NCBI RefSeq assembly: GCF_021010565.1
Contig: NZ_JAJNAY010000001.1
Coordinates: 62,001 to 126,000, forward strand
Source: Chryseobacterium turcicum
Lineage (GTDB): Bacteria; Bacteroidota; Bacteroidia; Flavobacteriales; Weeksellaceae
Length of the DNA stretch: 64,000 bases
Direction: 5' to 3'
The notes below the pieces were generated by a model that made no database searches, had not been told where the DNA came from, and saw only the letters and a list, made by a program, of their open reading frames with translations. Positions 52,191 to 60,568 of this stretch are shown one piece after another. Both the position numbers and the translations under genes were made by a program. How positions within the stretch are numbered: the stretch's first letter is position 1; each line of letters begins with the position of its first letter.

Positions 52191-53549
52191 ATGGAACAAT
52201 ATAATATTGACCAGAAAATTCAGGAATTTATTGCTAAAATTGAGGCAAAAAATCCTAACGAACCGGAATTTTTACAGGCAGTAAAAGAAGTTGCTGTAAC
52301 TGTAATTCCGTTTATCTTGACCAGAAAAGAATATACCGGAATGAAGCTTCTAGAGAGAATGGCTGAAGCGGAAAGAATTATTATTTTCAGAGTTCCATGG
52401 GTTGATGATAAAGGTGAAATTCAAGTAAACAGAGGTTTCAGAATTCAAATGAACTCTGCAATCGGACCTTACAAAGGAGGAATCCGTTTCCACCCTACTG
52501 TAAACCTTTCTGTGCTTAAATTCTTAGCTTTCGAGCAGGTATTTAAAAACTCTTTAACGACTCTTCCAATGGGAGGTGGTAAAGGAGGTTCTGATTTTGA
52601 CCCACAAGGAAAAACTGATATGGAAGTAATGCGTTTCTGCCAAGCTTTCATGACAGAATTATGCAAGCACATCGGCCCAGAAACAGACGTTCCTGCTGGA
52701 GATATCGGTGTTGGAGCAAGAGAAATCGGATACTTATTTGGCCAGTACAAAAAAGTAAGAAACGAGTTTACCGGAGTTCTTACCGGAAAAGGTCTTGCTT
52801 ATGGAGGTTCATTAATCCGTCCTGAAGCTACAGGTTACGGTGTGGTGTACTTCGCTGAGCAAATGCTTAAGACTATCGGACAAACTTTCAAAGATAAAAC
52901 AGTAACAGTTTCAGGTTTCGGAAACGTAGCTTGGGGAGTTATCAAAAAAGTAAACGAACTAGGCGGAAAAGTAATTACGCTTTCTGGACCAGACGGTTAT
53001 ATTTATGATAAAGACGGAATCGACGGTGATAAAATCGATTATCTTTTAGAGCTTAGAGCTTCTGGAAATAACAGAGCTGAAGATTACGCTAAAAAATATC
53101 CTTCTGCCGTATTCCATGCTGGAAAACGTCCTTGGGAAGTGAAGTGTGACGTGGCAATTCCTTCTGCAACTCAGAACGAATTACACCTTGAAGATGCTAA
53201 AATGTTGGTAGAAAACGGTTGCGTTTGTGTAACTGAAGCTGCTAATATGCCTTCAACTTTAGATGCTATCAATTATTTCCTTGAGAATAAAGTATTGTTC
53301 TCTCCAGGAAAAGCTTCTAACGCAGGTGGTGTAGCTACTTCAGGATTAGAAATGACTCAAAACTCTATCAGATTAAACTGGACTTCTGAAGAAGTTGATG
53401 CAAGACTGAAAGAGATTATGATCGGAATTCATAAAGCTTGTAGAGACTACGGTAAAGAGGAAGATGGCTATGTAAACTACGTAAAAGGTGCTAATATCGC
53501 CGGGTTCGTAAAAGTTGCTGAAGCAATGCTTGCTCAAGGAGTAGTATAA
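52191..53549 (+). CDS. gdhA: NADP-type glutamate dehydrogenase
   Basis: Hexameric enzyme interconverting 2-oxoglutarate plus ammonium and glutamate; length of 452 residues fits the small hexameric, usually NADP-linked, type. Visible motifs: substrate-binding NSAIGPYKGGIRFHP, catalytic LPMGGGKGGSDFDPQGK, ETDVPAGDIGVGAREIGY, and the Rossmann segment VSGFGNVAWGVIKKV. It is a single gene between its own promoter and terminator, consistent with strong expression. Confidence 0.97.
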   Translation: MEQYNIDQKIQEFIAKIEAKNPNEPEFLQAVKEVAVTVIPFILTRKEYTGMKLLERMAEAERIIIFRVPWVDDKGEIQVNRGFRIQMNSAIGPYKGGIRFHPTVNLSVLKFLAFEQVFKNSLTTLPMGGGKGGSDFDPQGKTDMEVMRFCQAFMTELCKHIGPETDVPAGDIGVGAREIGYLFGQYKKVRNEFTGVLTGKGLAYGGSLIRPEATGYGVVYFAEQMLKTIGQTFKDKTVTVSGFGNVAWGVIKKVNELGGKVITLSGPDGYIYDKDGIDGDKIDYLLELRASGNNRAEDYAKKYPSAVFHAGKRPWEVKCDVAIPSATQNELHLEDAKMLVENGCVCVTEAANMPSTLDAINYFLENKVLFSPGKASNAGGVATSGLEMTQNSIRLNWTSEEVDARLKEIMIGIHKACRDYGKEEDGYVNYVKGANIAGFVKVAEAMLAQGVV

Positions 53550-53556
53550 AAATATA

Positions 53557-53583
53557 AAGGTTGGGAAGTTTTCCCGACCTTTT
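53557..53583 (+). terminator. Terminator after gdhA
   Basis: AAAGGTTGGGAA pairs with TTCCCGACCTTT (one G-U pair) around a 3-base loop, followed by TTTTTTC. Confidence 0.85.
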
Positions 53584-53637
53584 TTCTTACAACCTGTCCC
53601 GGGATTACAAATGGGAAAAAAGTAATAGTGAAAGAGG

Positions 53638-53666
53638 AAAGCGTTGAATGTCCAGTTCAGCGCTTT
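53638..53666 (+). terminator. Second terminator-like hairpin after gdhA
   Basis: AAAGCGTTGAA pairs with TTCAGCGCTTT (one G-U pair) around a 7-base loop, followed by a run of T residues. It lies 54 bases after the first one with no gene in between. Confidence 0.75.
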
Positions 53667-53692
53667 TTTTTATTTTTATTAAAATATTTCCT

Positions 53693-54061
53693 ATGAAAAA
53701 TGCATTCACAAATTTTAATGAATATTTTCTTCTTTTTCCGGAAGAAGTACAGTTAAAAATGGAGGTTTTAAGAAAAGTAATACACTCCCAAAATCCTGAT
53801 TTGGAAGAATATATCGGGTATCAAATGCCCGCTTTCAAATATAAAGACAAGCCTTTGATTTATTTTGCGGCTTATAAAAAGCACATCGGTTTTTATCCGC
53901 TCCCCAAAGCAATTGTCCGTTTTGAAAATGATTTTGTTGAAAGAAAATTTAAATTTTCAAAAGGTGCTGTTCAGTTTCCATTGAATGAAGAATTGCCTTT
54001 AGATTTGATTGAAAAAATAGTTCAGTTTAGAATGGTGGAGATTGATCAAAAAAAATCCTGA
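53693..54061 (+). CDS. DUF1801 family protein (YdhG/YdeI-like)
   Basis: A 122-residue protein of the DUF1801 superfamily, also seen in iron-homeostasis proteins of Gram-positives. The family core is visible as EEYIGYQMPAFKYKDKPLIY, FAAYKKHIGFYPLP and FSKGAVQFPLNEELPLDLIE. A longer frame opens at ATG 53648, inside the second hairpin, and would add a hydrophobic stretch unlike the family; the ATG at 53693 is preferred. Biological role unknown. Confidence 0.85.
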   Translation: MKNAFTNFNEYFLLFPEEVQLKMEVLRKVIHSQNPDLEEYIGYQMPAFKYKDKPLIYFAAYKKHIGFYPLPKAIVRFENDFVERKFKFSKGAVQFPLNEELPLDLIEKIVQFRMVEIDQKKS

Positions 54062-54091
54062 AACATTACTTAAAAAACTATTTCTTACTGC

Positions 54092-54112
54092 AAATCAAAT
54101 GAGGTTTGATTT
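54092..54112 (+). terminator. Weak hairpin after the DUF1801 gene
   Basis: AAATCAAA and TTTGATTT arms around a 5-base loop, 30 bases after the stop, without a proper T-run. The 157-base gap holds nothing else recognised. Confidence 0.35.
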
Positions 54113-54218
54113 ACTTATGAAACATTAAACGTGTTTTAAACAAAACTTTATAAGCTCTTAAAACCTTATAAGATTTCATTTTTATTCAATAATTCCAAGT
54201 ACAAAACTAATCCACCGC

Positions 54219-54563
54219 TTAGCTTTGCAAAAAGGTCAACCATTCGTATAATAAGTCTCGGATATCAGTTAGAGGAAATATGTAAGACTGTCCATCAATT
54301 ATAAAATTAGGATAGTCTATTTGTAAATTTATATGTTCTAACACCATTGAATCATAAGGCGTCCAAGAAAGATCAGGGACACAGTTTAAATAAAAATTTA
54401 CCTCTCTTAAAAGAAATTGAGTTGCTGATTCATCTAAATAAGTTAGAAATTGCAGGAGATTATTTTTGTCAACGATGTGGTTTTTACGAATGCAATTATA
54501 TCCAACTAGTCCATTATTCTTTAGTTTTATAAATTCTAAACCATATTTGTCTTTTTTATTCAT
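54219..54563 (-). CDS. Orphan small protein of unknown function, immunity-protein-like
   Basis: A 114-residue soluble protein without signal peptide, acidic overall and rich in Leu, Asn, Asp and Tyr (DESATQFLLREVNFYLNC, DLSWTPYDSMVLEHINLQID). The family is not recognised. Size, acidity and isolation in an AT-rich gap resemble orphan immunity genes of polymorphic toxins in this phylum, but no toxin gene adjoins it, so this is only a suggestion. The frame is long for AT-rich sequence, supporting a real gene. Confidence 0.6.
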   Translation of the reverse strand: MNKKDKYGLEFIKLKNNGLVGYNCIRKNHIVDKNNLLQFLTYLDESATQFLLREVNFYLNCVPDLSWTPYDSMVLEHINLQIDYPNFIIDGQSYIFPLTDIRDLLYEWLTFLQS

Positions 54564-54643
54564 GATTTAAAAAATTATTTATTTTTAGTAGTCATTTTAA
54601 TATTAAAATAAAAAATTCTTACTATTCTTGTAATATTCGCACT

Positions 54644-55132
54644 CTATTTACCTAAATTCTTCATCATACTTTCTACAAACTCAAAAGCAGCAGGACAAAT
54701 CACCGTATTTTTTATCATCAAATCATTAATCTGATAAATCTTTTTTCGGTCTGTATGAGGATATTCTCTACATGCTTTGGGACGTACCTCGTAGATTGAG
54801 CATGTATTATCATCATTCAGGAAATAGCACGGAAGATTCTGCAAAACCTTATCATCCTCTTCATCTACACGCAGAAATTTAGCTTCAAAATCCGCCTGTT
54901 TCATGCGTAAATGTTTTGAAATACGCTCGATATCTTTTTCTGTATAAAGTGGCCCGGTAGTTTTACAACAGTTGGCACATTGAAGACAATCAACTTTCTC
55001 AAAAACCTGCTCATGAGTTTCTTGCACAACATAATCTAAGTTTTTAGGCGGTTTTTTCTTTAAACCATCCAAAAACTTTTTATGTTCTTTCTGTTTCTGT
55101 AAAGCCTGAGTTTTATAAAAGTCTAAATTCAA
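54644..55132 (-). CDS. YkgJ-family cysteine-cluster protein
   Basis: A 162-residue protein of the zinc/iron-chelating CxxCxxCC domain family. The motif CLQCANCC lies at about residues 50-57. Further cysteines lie in LPCYFLNDDNTCSIYEVRPKAC, and a late one in NTVICPAAF. An N-terminal Lys-rich helix precedes the domain. Proteins of this family are thought to bind Fe-S clusters or zinc; the substrate is unknown. Divergent from the truncated haemoglobin gene. Confidence 0.9.
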   Translation of the reverse strand: MNLDFYKTQALQKQKEHKKFLDGLKKKPPKNLDYVVQETHEQVFEKVDCLQCANCCKTTGPLYTEKDIERISKHLRMKQADFEAKFLRVDEEDDKVLQNLPCYFLNDDNTCSIYEVRPKACREYPHTDRKKIYQINDLMIKNTVICPAAFEFVESMMKNLGK

Positions 55133-55165
55133 TTCTAATTTTTTAAGATGCCTAAAAGCAGACTA

Positions 55166-55173
55166 CAAAGATA
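55166..55173 (-). promoter_or_regulatory. -7 box TATCTTTG of the YkgJ-family gene
   Basis: Exact TAnnTTTG match on the minus strand 34 bases before the ATG; a TTG lies 24 bases further upstream, one base beyond the usual range. Confidence 0.45.
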
Positions 55174-55233
55174 AAATATTGTTTTTATGAATCTTATCAA
55201 TCTTAACATCTTCTTTATGATTTAGAATTAAAC

Positions 55234-55241
55234 TAAATTTG
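55234..55241 (+). promoter_or_regulatory. -7 box TAAATTTG of the truncated haemoglobin gene
   Basis: Exact TAnnTTTG match 33 bases before the ATG at 55275. No clear -33 element. Confidence 0.45.
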
Positions 55242-55274
55242 ATGTATAATTTTTAGCTATAAATAAATCTGAAA

Positions 55275-55655
55275 ATGAAAAATTTAGAATCAAGAGAAGA
55301 TATAGAATTATTGGTTAATTCATTTTACGATAAAGTGGTAAAAGACGAGACGATAGGTTTCTTCTTTAAAGACGTTGTAAAAGTAGATTGGGACAAGCAT
55401 TTACCAAAGATGTATTCGTTTTGGGAAAGCATACTTTTCGGACAGATGAGCTACAAAGGAAATCCTATGGCCGTACATTTTCCCATCAACCAAATGGAAG
55501 CGATGGAGAAAAAACATTTCGAAAAATGGCTTGAATTGTGGAAACAAACCATTGAAGAGAATTTCACGGGTCAAAATGCTTCTATGGCCATCACAAAATC
55601 TGAAAATATAGCCAATCTAATGGCTTATAAAATGGAAATGGCGAGAAAACTGTAG
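55275..55655 (+). CDS. Group III truncated haemoglobin
   Basis: A 126-residue 2-over-2 globin. Proximal His81 in EKKHFEKWLELW, Tyr18 at the B10 position (NSFYDKVV), Phe-rich distal segment GFFFKDV and the conserved Trp in the G helix fit group III (trHbP) globins. A role in oxygen, NO or sulfide chemistry is known for some relatives; here it is open. It is transcribed alone and divergent from the YkgJ-family gene. Confidence 0.92.
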   Translation: MKNLESREDIELLVNSFYDKVVKDETIGFFFKDVVKVDWDKHLPKMYSFWESILFGQMSYKGNPMAVHFPINQMEAMEKKHFEKWLELWKQTIEENFTGQNASMAITKSENIANLMAYKMEMARKL

Positions 55656-55678
55656 TGTTTCGAGCTTCCTGTTTCGAG
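55656..55678 (+). repeat. Short direct repeat TGTTTCGAG x2 downstream of the haemoglobin gene
   Basis: TGTTTCGAG occurs at 55656-55664 and 55670-55678, with a further partial copy (GAGTTTAGAGTT) after it. No terminator hairpin was seen in this 30-base gap between convergent genes. Confidence 0.35.
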
Positions 55679-55685
55679 TTTAGAG

Positions 55686-56756
55686 TTACGGTACAATTAC
55701 GGTGAAAATATAGGCTGCTAAGTTGACTAACAAAACAGTTCCGTACAAAATATTGGTTTTTCCTCTACTCAATGAAAGCATCACGATAAAAACAGATAAG
55801 GTAAGGAGAATTATATCTTTTTTATCAAGACCTAAAACCAAAGGAATATCGTACATGATACTTACTGCAGAAATCGCAGGAATACTTAAACCAATACTCG
55901 CCAATGCAGAACCTAAGGCCAAATTTAAACTCGACTGAAACTGGTTATTTCTCGCTGCACGAATTGCCGCCAATCCTTCCGGAAGCAATACAACACCTGC
56001 AATAATAACTCCTACTAAAGATTTTGGTGCTCCCATGCTTTGTACCATATCTTCGATTGTTTTAGAGAGACCTTTCGCCATTAAAACAACGACAATCAAA
56101 CATACGACCAATAAGAAAAAGCTCACAACGGTCTGTGTTTTATTTGGTATAAAATGTTCTTCTGCATTTCCATCAGCTGGTACAAAATAGCTTCTGTGTC
56201 TCACGGTTTGCACCATTAAAAAGACTCCATAAATGACAAGACAAGCAATGGATACAAAAATTAGCTGTGCGTTATTATAGTAAGGTCCGTTGACGCTTGA
56301 AGTAAAGTTGGGAAGAACCAAAGTAATCACCAAAATAGAAACAATACTTACAAGATAGGTTGTAGCAGAAGTTCGGGCAAAAAACTGCTCAAAATACTTT
56401 ACACCACCCACCAAGACGCAGATACCAATAATTCCGTTCAGGATAATCATTACCGCTGCAAAGACGGTATCTCTTGCTAACGTAATGGCTTGCTCACCTC
56501 CTGCAACCATTAACGAAATAATAAGTGCTACTTCAATAATGGTAATACAGAGCGCCAAAATAATGGTTCCGTAGGGTTCACCAACTCTGTGAGCAACTAC
56601 TTCAGCGTGATGTACGGCTGATAAAACACTTCCGGTGAGTAATACACCGGCAATGACATCGAAGACCACTCCTGTTCCCATCAATCCTGAGAGGTAATAA
56701 AGTACCGCCAAGACAGGAAAAACGTACGTATAATGTAAAAATTCTTTTAGTTTCAT
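55686..56756 (-). CDS. chaA: Calcium/proton exchanger, ChaA type
   Basis: Inner-membrane Ca2+(Na+)/H+ antiporter of the CaCA superfamily, 356 residues from ATG 56756, about eleven helices. Two alpha-repeat signatures are visible: GEPYGTIILALCITIIEVAL near residues 60-80 and LPEGLAAIRAARNNQFQSSL with LALGSALASIGLSIP near 260-295. The longest frame starts at GTG 56765; the ATG three codons later is preferred. Last in a minus-strand run after DUF6122. Confidence 0.93.
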   Translation of the reverse strand: MKLKEFLHYTYVFPVLAVLYYLSGLMGTGVVFDVIAGVLLTGSVLSAVHHAEVVAHRVGEPYGTIILALCITIIEVALIISLMVAGGEQAITLARDTVFAAVMIILNGIIGICVLVGGVKYFEQFFARTSATTYLVSIVSILVITLVLPNFTSSVNGPYYNNAQLIFVSIACLVIYGVFLMVQTVRHRSYFVPADGNAEEHFIPNKTQTVVSFFLLVVCLIVVVLMAKGLSKTIEDMVQSMGAPKSLVGVIIAGVVLLPEGLAAIRAARNNQFQSSLNLALGSALASIGLSIPAISAVSIMYDIPLVLGLDKKDIILLTLSVFIVMLSLSRGKTNILYGTVLLVNLAAYIFTVIVP

Positions 56757-56821
56757 AAACGTCACTAAAATACAAAAAATCTATCAAATTAGTAATCTTA
56801 AAAGAAAATATTAATAATATT

Positions 56822-57160
56822 TTAATGACACCACCACACAAAATCCTGAAAATCAGTGAACATATGAAAAAGTAGACCAATACCTATTATTCTTAAATTC
56901 CCCTTAAAAAACAAAAGAAAAAAATACACCGCAATCGCGTAATAGGAATGTAAAAAGTGAAAACCCACACTCATTCTGTTGGGATCAAAAATAGGATTGG
57001 CAAAAAGATGATCGAGATCAACCAACATGGTGGCCAAAAGAATCAAGTACACTTTTTTCCATTGATTACGATAAAAAACAAAGGCTATAACCGCCGGAAA
57101 TGCCAGATGCAGGAAATAATGCGTACATGTTTTTAGTAAAGCAATTTCAGGAGGACACAT
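56822..57160 (-). CDS. Small membrane protein, DUF6122 type
   Basis: A 112-residue membrane protein with about four helices and several His/Asp residues at helix ends (THYFLHLAFPAV, MLVDLDHLFANPIFD, HFLHSYYAIAV, FHMFTDFQDFVWWCH). The pattern resembles small relatives of the YdjM-type metal-dependent hydrolase membrane family and matches DUF6122 as I know it. It starts 6 bases after the stop of the unknown 408-residue protein, so the two are co-transcribed. Confidence 0.78.
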   Translation of the reverse strand: MCPPEIALLKTCTHYFLHLAFPAVIAFVFYRNQWKKVYLILLATMLVDLDHLFANPIFDPNRMSVGFHFLHSYYAIAVYFFLLFFKGNLRIIGIGLLFHMFTDFQDFVWWCH

Positions 57161-57166
57161 AGAGTT

Positions 57167-58393
57167 TTATCTTAAAATTAATGGGAATTTATCTTTTTTA
57201 AACTTAATTTTCACTGTATAATCTAGGTTTTTATTTCCATAAAAAACATATTCGATGTCTTTAAAAAACGGGTTATTCAACATTTTAAATGAAGAATACA
57301 GCAAAGGATTATTTTTGATAAAAATATAGTTTTGTTTTTTATAATCGCTCAATTTTACAGATTTTCGGGTAGATTTAATCGAAATCTGATTCTTATTTTG
57401 ACTGATTAAATTGGGTTGAAACGGAATTGCCGTAAATTGATTTTCAGTATTTATCCATTTTCTGTTTTGAAAATATTTCCTCATTTTCTCAGGATTTGAA
57501 GTTTCTAACAAAATATTATACTCCGGCTGAACGATTTTCTGATAAGTCACTTTTTCAATTTCATTAAAGTCATCATCGTATCCGTAACTGATAATTGTAT
57601 CGTTTACTTCCGAGATATCTGCGCTTATTATCAAATGATTAACCGATATTGAATCTGAAATTTTTTCTTTAAAAACCGAACTTATTTTTCTGATATTTTC
57701 TGAATCTAATTCAGACTCTAAAAATTGAGTTTTTTTATACAAATCTGAAATCAAGGACTTGAAATCAATAGAATTCTGTTCGTTTTTTATTTCAATTTCG
57801 TCATCTTTTAAATCGATTGAAAAGTTCTGGGTTCGTAGTTCTGAAATAAAAGAAATACTCCCCAAACCATCATTCATAAAAGAATCTGCACTCAAAGTTT
57901 GATTTCTGAATTTCTGATAAAGTGGCTTCCCGATGTTTTTAAAATTTAAATCAGACGTTCCTATAATACATTTTCTACCCTCAATTTTTATAAAAAACTG
58001 GTTATTTTTAAACAGGTCTTTTGCAACTTCTATAAATTGATTTCTTTTTAAAAATGCCAAAAACTGCGCTTTATCATTGATTTCTAAAACAGTGTACCAT
58101 TCCGAAATTTTAGTTTCTTTTAAATGAAAAATTTGCAGAAAATCAGGAACATCTACTCCGGAATCTGAAATAGAGATTTTGTTTTTATCTTTTGTAGAAT
58201 CTTCAAACCATTTTGAAGGATGCATCAAAAAACTAAAAACATATTGTCTCGTCGCTTTTTTAACATCAACTAAAACAACAATATCCGCATTTCCCGGAAT
58301 GTATTGTAAGCTTTTATCTTTATGAAAAAACAGAAAATAAACTCCAATCGAAAGCAGAGCGGTGATGACCAGAAAAACATATTTTTTCTTCAT
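57167..58393 (-). CDS. Membrane-anchored protein of unknown function (third gene of an envelope block)
   Basis: A 408-residue protein with an N-terminal membrane anchor (about 4-23, ending YFLFFHKD) and a periplasmic remainder. The start of the mature part, LQYIPGNADIVVLVDVKKATRQ, resembles the start of the 690-residue neighbour (QIPQNAVFYMEVNGKQLNQK). Both recall periplasmic DUF3352/DUF4836-type proteins whose domains begin with a similar hydrophobic strand. No catalytic motif is seen. It lies 90 bases after the neighbour and 6 bases before DUF6122. Confidence 0.72.
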   Translation of the reverse strand: MKKKYVFLVITALLSIGVYFLFFHKDKSLQYIPGNADIVVLVDVKKATRQYVFSFLMHPSKWFEDSTKDKNKISISDSGVDVPDFLQIFHLKETKISEWYTVLEINDKAQFLAFLKRNQFIEVAKDLFKNNQFFIKIEGRKCIIGTSDLNFKNIGKPLYQKFRNQTLSADSFMNDGLGSISFISELRTQNFSIDLKDDEIEIKNEQNSIDFKSLISDLYKKTQFLESELDSENIRKISSVFKEKISDSISVNHLIISADISEVNDTIISYGYDDDFNEIEKVTYQKIVQPEYNILLETSNPEKMRKYFQNRKWINTENQFTAIPFQPNLISQNKNQISIKSTRKSVKLSDYKKQNYIFIKNNPLLYSSFKMLNNPFFKDIEYVFYGNKNLDYTVKIKFKKDKFPLILR

Positions 58394-58450
58394 AAATTCC
58401 TTACAAAAACATCTATTTTGGTTACAACCAATTTACATTAAAAATTAAGA

Positions 58451-58470
58451 AAACGGACTAAAGCCCGTTT
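58451..58470. repeat. Possible dispersed palindrome AAACGG-ACTAAAGC-CCGTTT
   Basis: A 20-base imperfect palindrome followed by CCATTGATATC, in the gap after the 690-residue gene. On the minus strand a T-rich stretch follows, so it may also end transcription. Similar GGACTAAAGCCCG intergenic elements are, from memory, scattered in Chryseobacterium genomes; only one copy is here. Confidence 0.4.
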
Positions 58471-58483
58471 CCATTGATATCAT

Positions 58484-60556
58484 TTACAAAGTGTGTGTCG
58501 ATTTTTCAGACTCTGAAATTTTATAGATTTCATCAAACAAATCGAAGAAATACATTAGGCTGTTTTCTGAAGAATTTTTAATATTATAATTCATTTCAGT
58601 CTCAATACTTCCCCCTTTCGCTTCAGTTTTAAAATAAACTTCACCTACATTTTTTCTTAACAAATCAAGAGCTTTTCTTTCAGATTTACTTTTAAATTCT
58701 TTATCTAAACCAATCAAAAGTTTCTGAATATTTAATCTTCCAGACAAAGGATATTTCGAAGAATCTTTCATCCATTGTTTTGAAATTTCAGACTGAGTAT
58801 TGGAATTAATATTATCTTTAGAAGTCGTTACATAAACAATTCCATCTTTTACTGTGAAAAACAACTGCTCTACATAACTGTTTTTATTTTTCTCATCTTT
58901 AAAGCTATAAAACTCGCCATTTTTAGAGAATTTTTTAGCAAAAGCTTTATTAGAAGTCAACACATTGAAAACACGTTTCCAATAGTTTTCGTTTTCTGTA
59001 GCAAATGCAAAAGTGAAGTCTGGGACCATCACATCTTTGGTTTTCTTTACTTCTTTCTCGTTATAATTTTCGTCATACTCGTAATCAGTGTATTCTACGT
59101 TTTTAGATTTTAATTCATTCAGAACGAAAATTCCATTTCCAGGAGCAATTTTTGTGATAGCTTCTTCATCCAAAACAATTTTCATCGTTTCCATCATCAG
59201 TTCCATTTCTTTTTGATATTCAGACTCTCCTGAGTTTTTCAGCAAGCCATACATCATATCAAAATATTTAGAACCATTCACATTCATTACATAATATCCA
59301 ACACTTTTATCATTAATTAAAGCGGCCAATTTTTTGTTTTTCTTCCCTTTATACACGTCAGAAATACTCTTTTGCATATCCGAATCTTTATGCTGATAAT
59401 TATTGACAAGCCTTACTTTATCTTTATCAAAATACAGGTTATATGATGTATTTGAATTATACATTTTGCCTAAAACACCTGTAAAATTGAAGCTTGCAGG
59501 CAAGTTTTTGTAAATTCCTTCATTGATAATTCTTCCATAATCAGCGTAGATAAAAACATCAGCATTGGCATCTCTGAAGCTCAACATATCTTTGGTCACC
59601 GAAAATTCTTTATTTGAGCTGAAATACTGATTAAAACTATCTTCCGCAAACTTTTTTACGATTTTGAATTTCTCAATATTCAGCGAATCCATTTCTTTCT
59701 GATAACTAGAATCTATTTCATACGACTCTTCTTCATAATAATCATCCTGTGAAATTGGAGGCGGTAAAACTTCTACATTTGGCGTGTAAGTAGAATCTTT
59801 TACAGCTTCACCCGTTTCAGGCACTTTCTTTTCTGCAGGATATTGATGATGTTTTTCAAGATATTTAATATCTTTTTGAAGCTTTAGAATTTCAGCATTA
59901 TTATCTTTAATACTTTCTTTTAAATCTTTAATATCATCTTTCAGGTATTGAATTTCTTCTTTATAATCGAAAGGTTTTTCATCTTCCACATAAGCGCTGT
60001 CAATTGCAATTGCCACAGTATCTGTAACCATTGCCGCACTATCTTCAGCCTCAAGATCATCCATCCAATTTCCTTTATGAGGCTTTTCGTAGCTAATCAT
60101 ACTCAAAACAGCACGATTTCCACTCCAAGCTACAAACACATCATTGTCGATATCGATGTAAGAATAGTTGCTTTTTTTGGTAACTTCTTGCCCTTTTTTC
60201 TTTACTGAATTCACAAATTCCTGAAATTTATCTGGATTCTCTAAAGTAAAATGAGTGTTGTAAGATTTCACAGAATCATTCATCGTGGCATAATGATACT
60301 GCGTAGCATCATATTTAATCCCCGTTTTGGAATAATCGTTCCAAGAAGCTTTTTTATCCTTGCCTTTATCTTTGGTGATTTCTTTTAGAAAAGGATTAAA
60401 CTTCCCCCAATCAACTTTTTGATTAAGCTGTTTTCCGTTGACTTCCATGTAAAAAACCGCATTTTGAGGAATCTGCATGCTTTTTTGTGCGAAAATCAGC
60501 ACAAAACCGAAAAGAAATAAAAAGAGGATCTGTGTTTTTAAAAATAAAGATTTCAT
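58484..60556 (-). CDS. Large exported protein of unknown function with central coiled coil (second gene of an envelope block)
   Basis: A 690-residue protein with a signal peptide (about 1-23, VLIFAQ). The mature N-terminus begins QIPQNAVFYMEVNGKQLNQK. A strongly charged segment at about residues 198-245 (YLKDDIKDLKESIKDNNAEI) predicts a coiled coil. It is followed by an acidic, Tyr-rich linker (DDYYEEESYEIDSSY). The C-terminal half contains alternating strands and helices without motifs I recognise (KNVEYTDYEYDENYNEKEV, FYSFKDEKNKNSYVEQLF). The start resembles DUF4836-type periplasmic proteins. It begins 12 bases after a lipoprotein gene. Confidence 0.75.
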   Translation of the reverse strand: MKSLFLKTQILFLFLFGFVLIFAQKSMQIPQNAVFYMEVNGKQLNQKVDWGKFNPFLKEITKDKGKDKKASWNDYSKTGIKYDATQYHYATMNDSVKSYNTHFTLENPDKFQEFVNSVKKKGQEVTKKSNYSYIDIDNDVFVAWSGNRAVLSMISYEKPHKGNWMDDLEAEDSAAMVTDTVAIAIDSAYVEDEKPFDYKEEIQYLKDDIKDLKESIKDNNAEILKLQKDIKYLEKHHQYPAEKKVPETGEAVKDSTYTPNVEVLPPPISQDDYYEEESYEIDSSYQKEMDSLNIEKFKIVKKFAEDSFNQYFSSNKEFSVTKDMLSFRDANADVFIYADYGRIINEGIYKNLPASFNFTGVLGKMYNSNTSYNLYFDKDKVRLVNNYQHKDSDMQKSISDVYKGKKNKKLAALINDKSVGYYVMNVNGSKYFDMMYGLLKNSGESEYQKEMELMMETMKIVLDEEAITKIAPGNGIFVLNELKSKNVEYTDYEYDENYNEKEVKKTKDVMVPDFTFAFATENENYWKRVFNVLTSNKAFAKKFSKNGEFYSFKDEKNKNSYVEQLFFTVKDGIVYVTTSKDNINSNTQSEISKQWMKDSSKYPLSGRLNIQKLLIGLDKEFKSKSERKALDLLRKNVGEVYFKTEAKGGSIETEMNYNIKNSSENSLMYFFDLFDEIYKISESEKSTHTL

Positions 60557-60568
60557 ATTTGAGTATGG

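Noticed and set aside
53648..53692. ATG 53648 as start of the DUF1801 protein
   Set aside because: It is inside a terminator hairpin and T-run; the added residues are a translation of that T-run.
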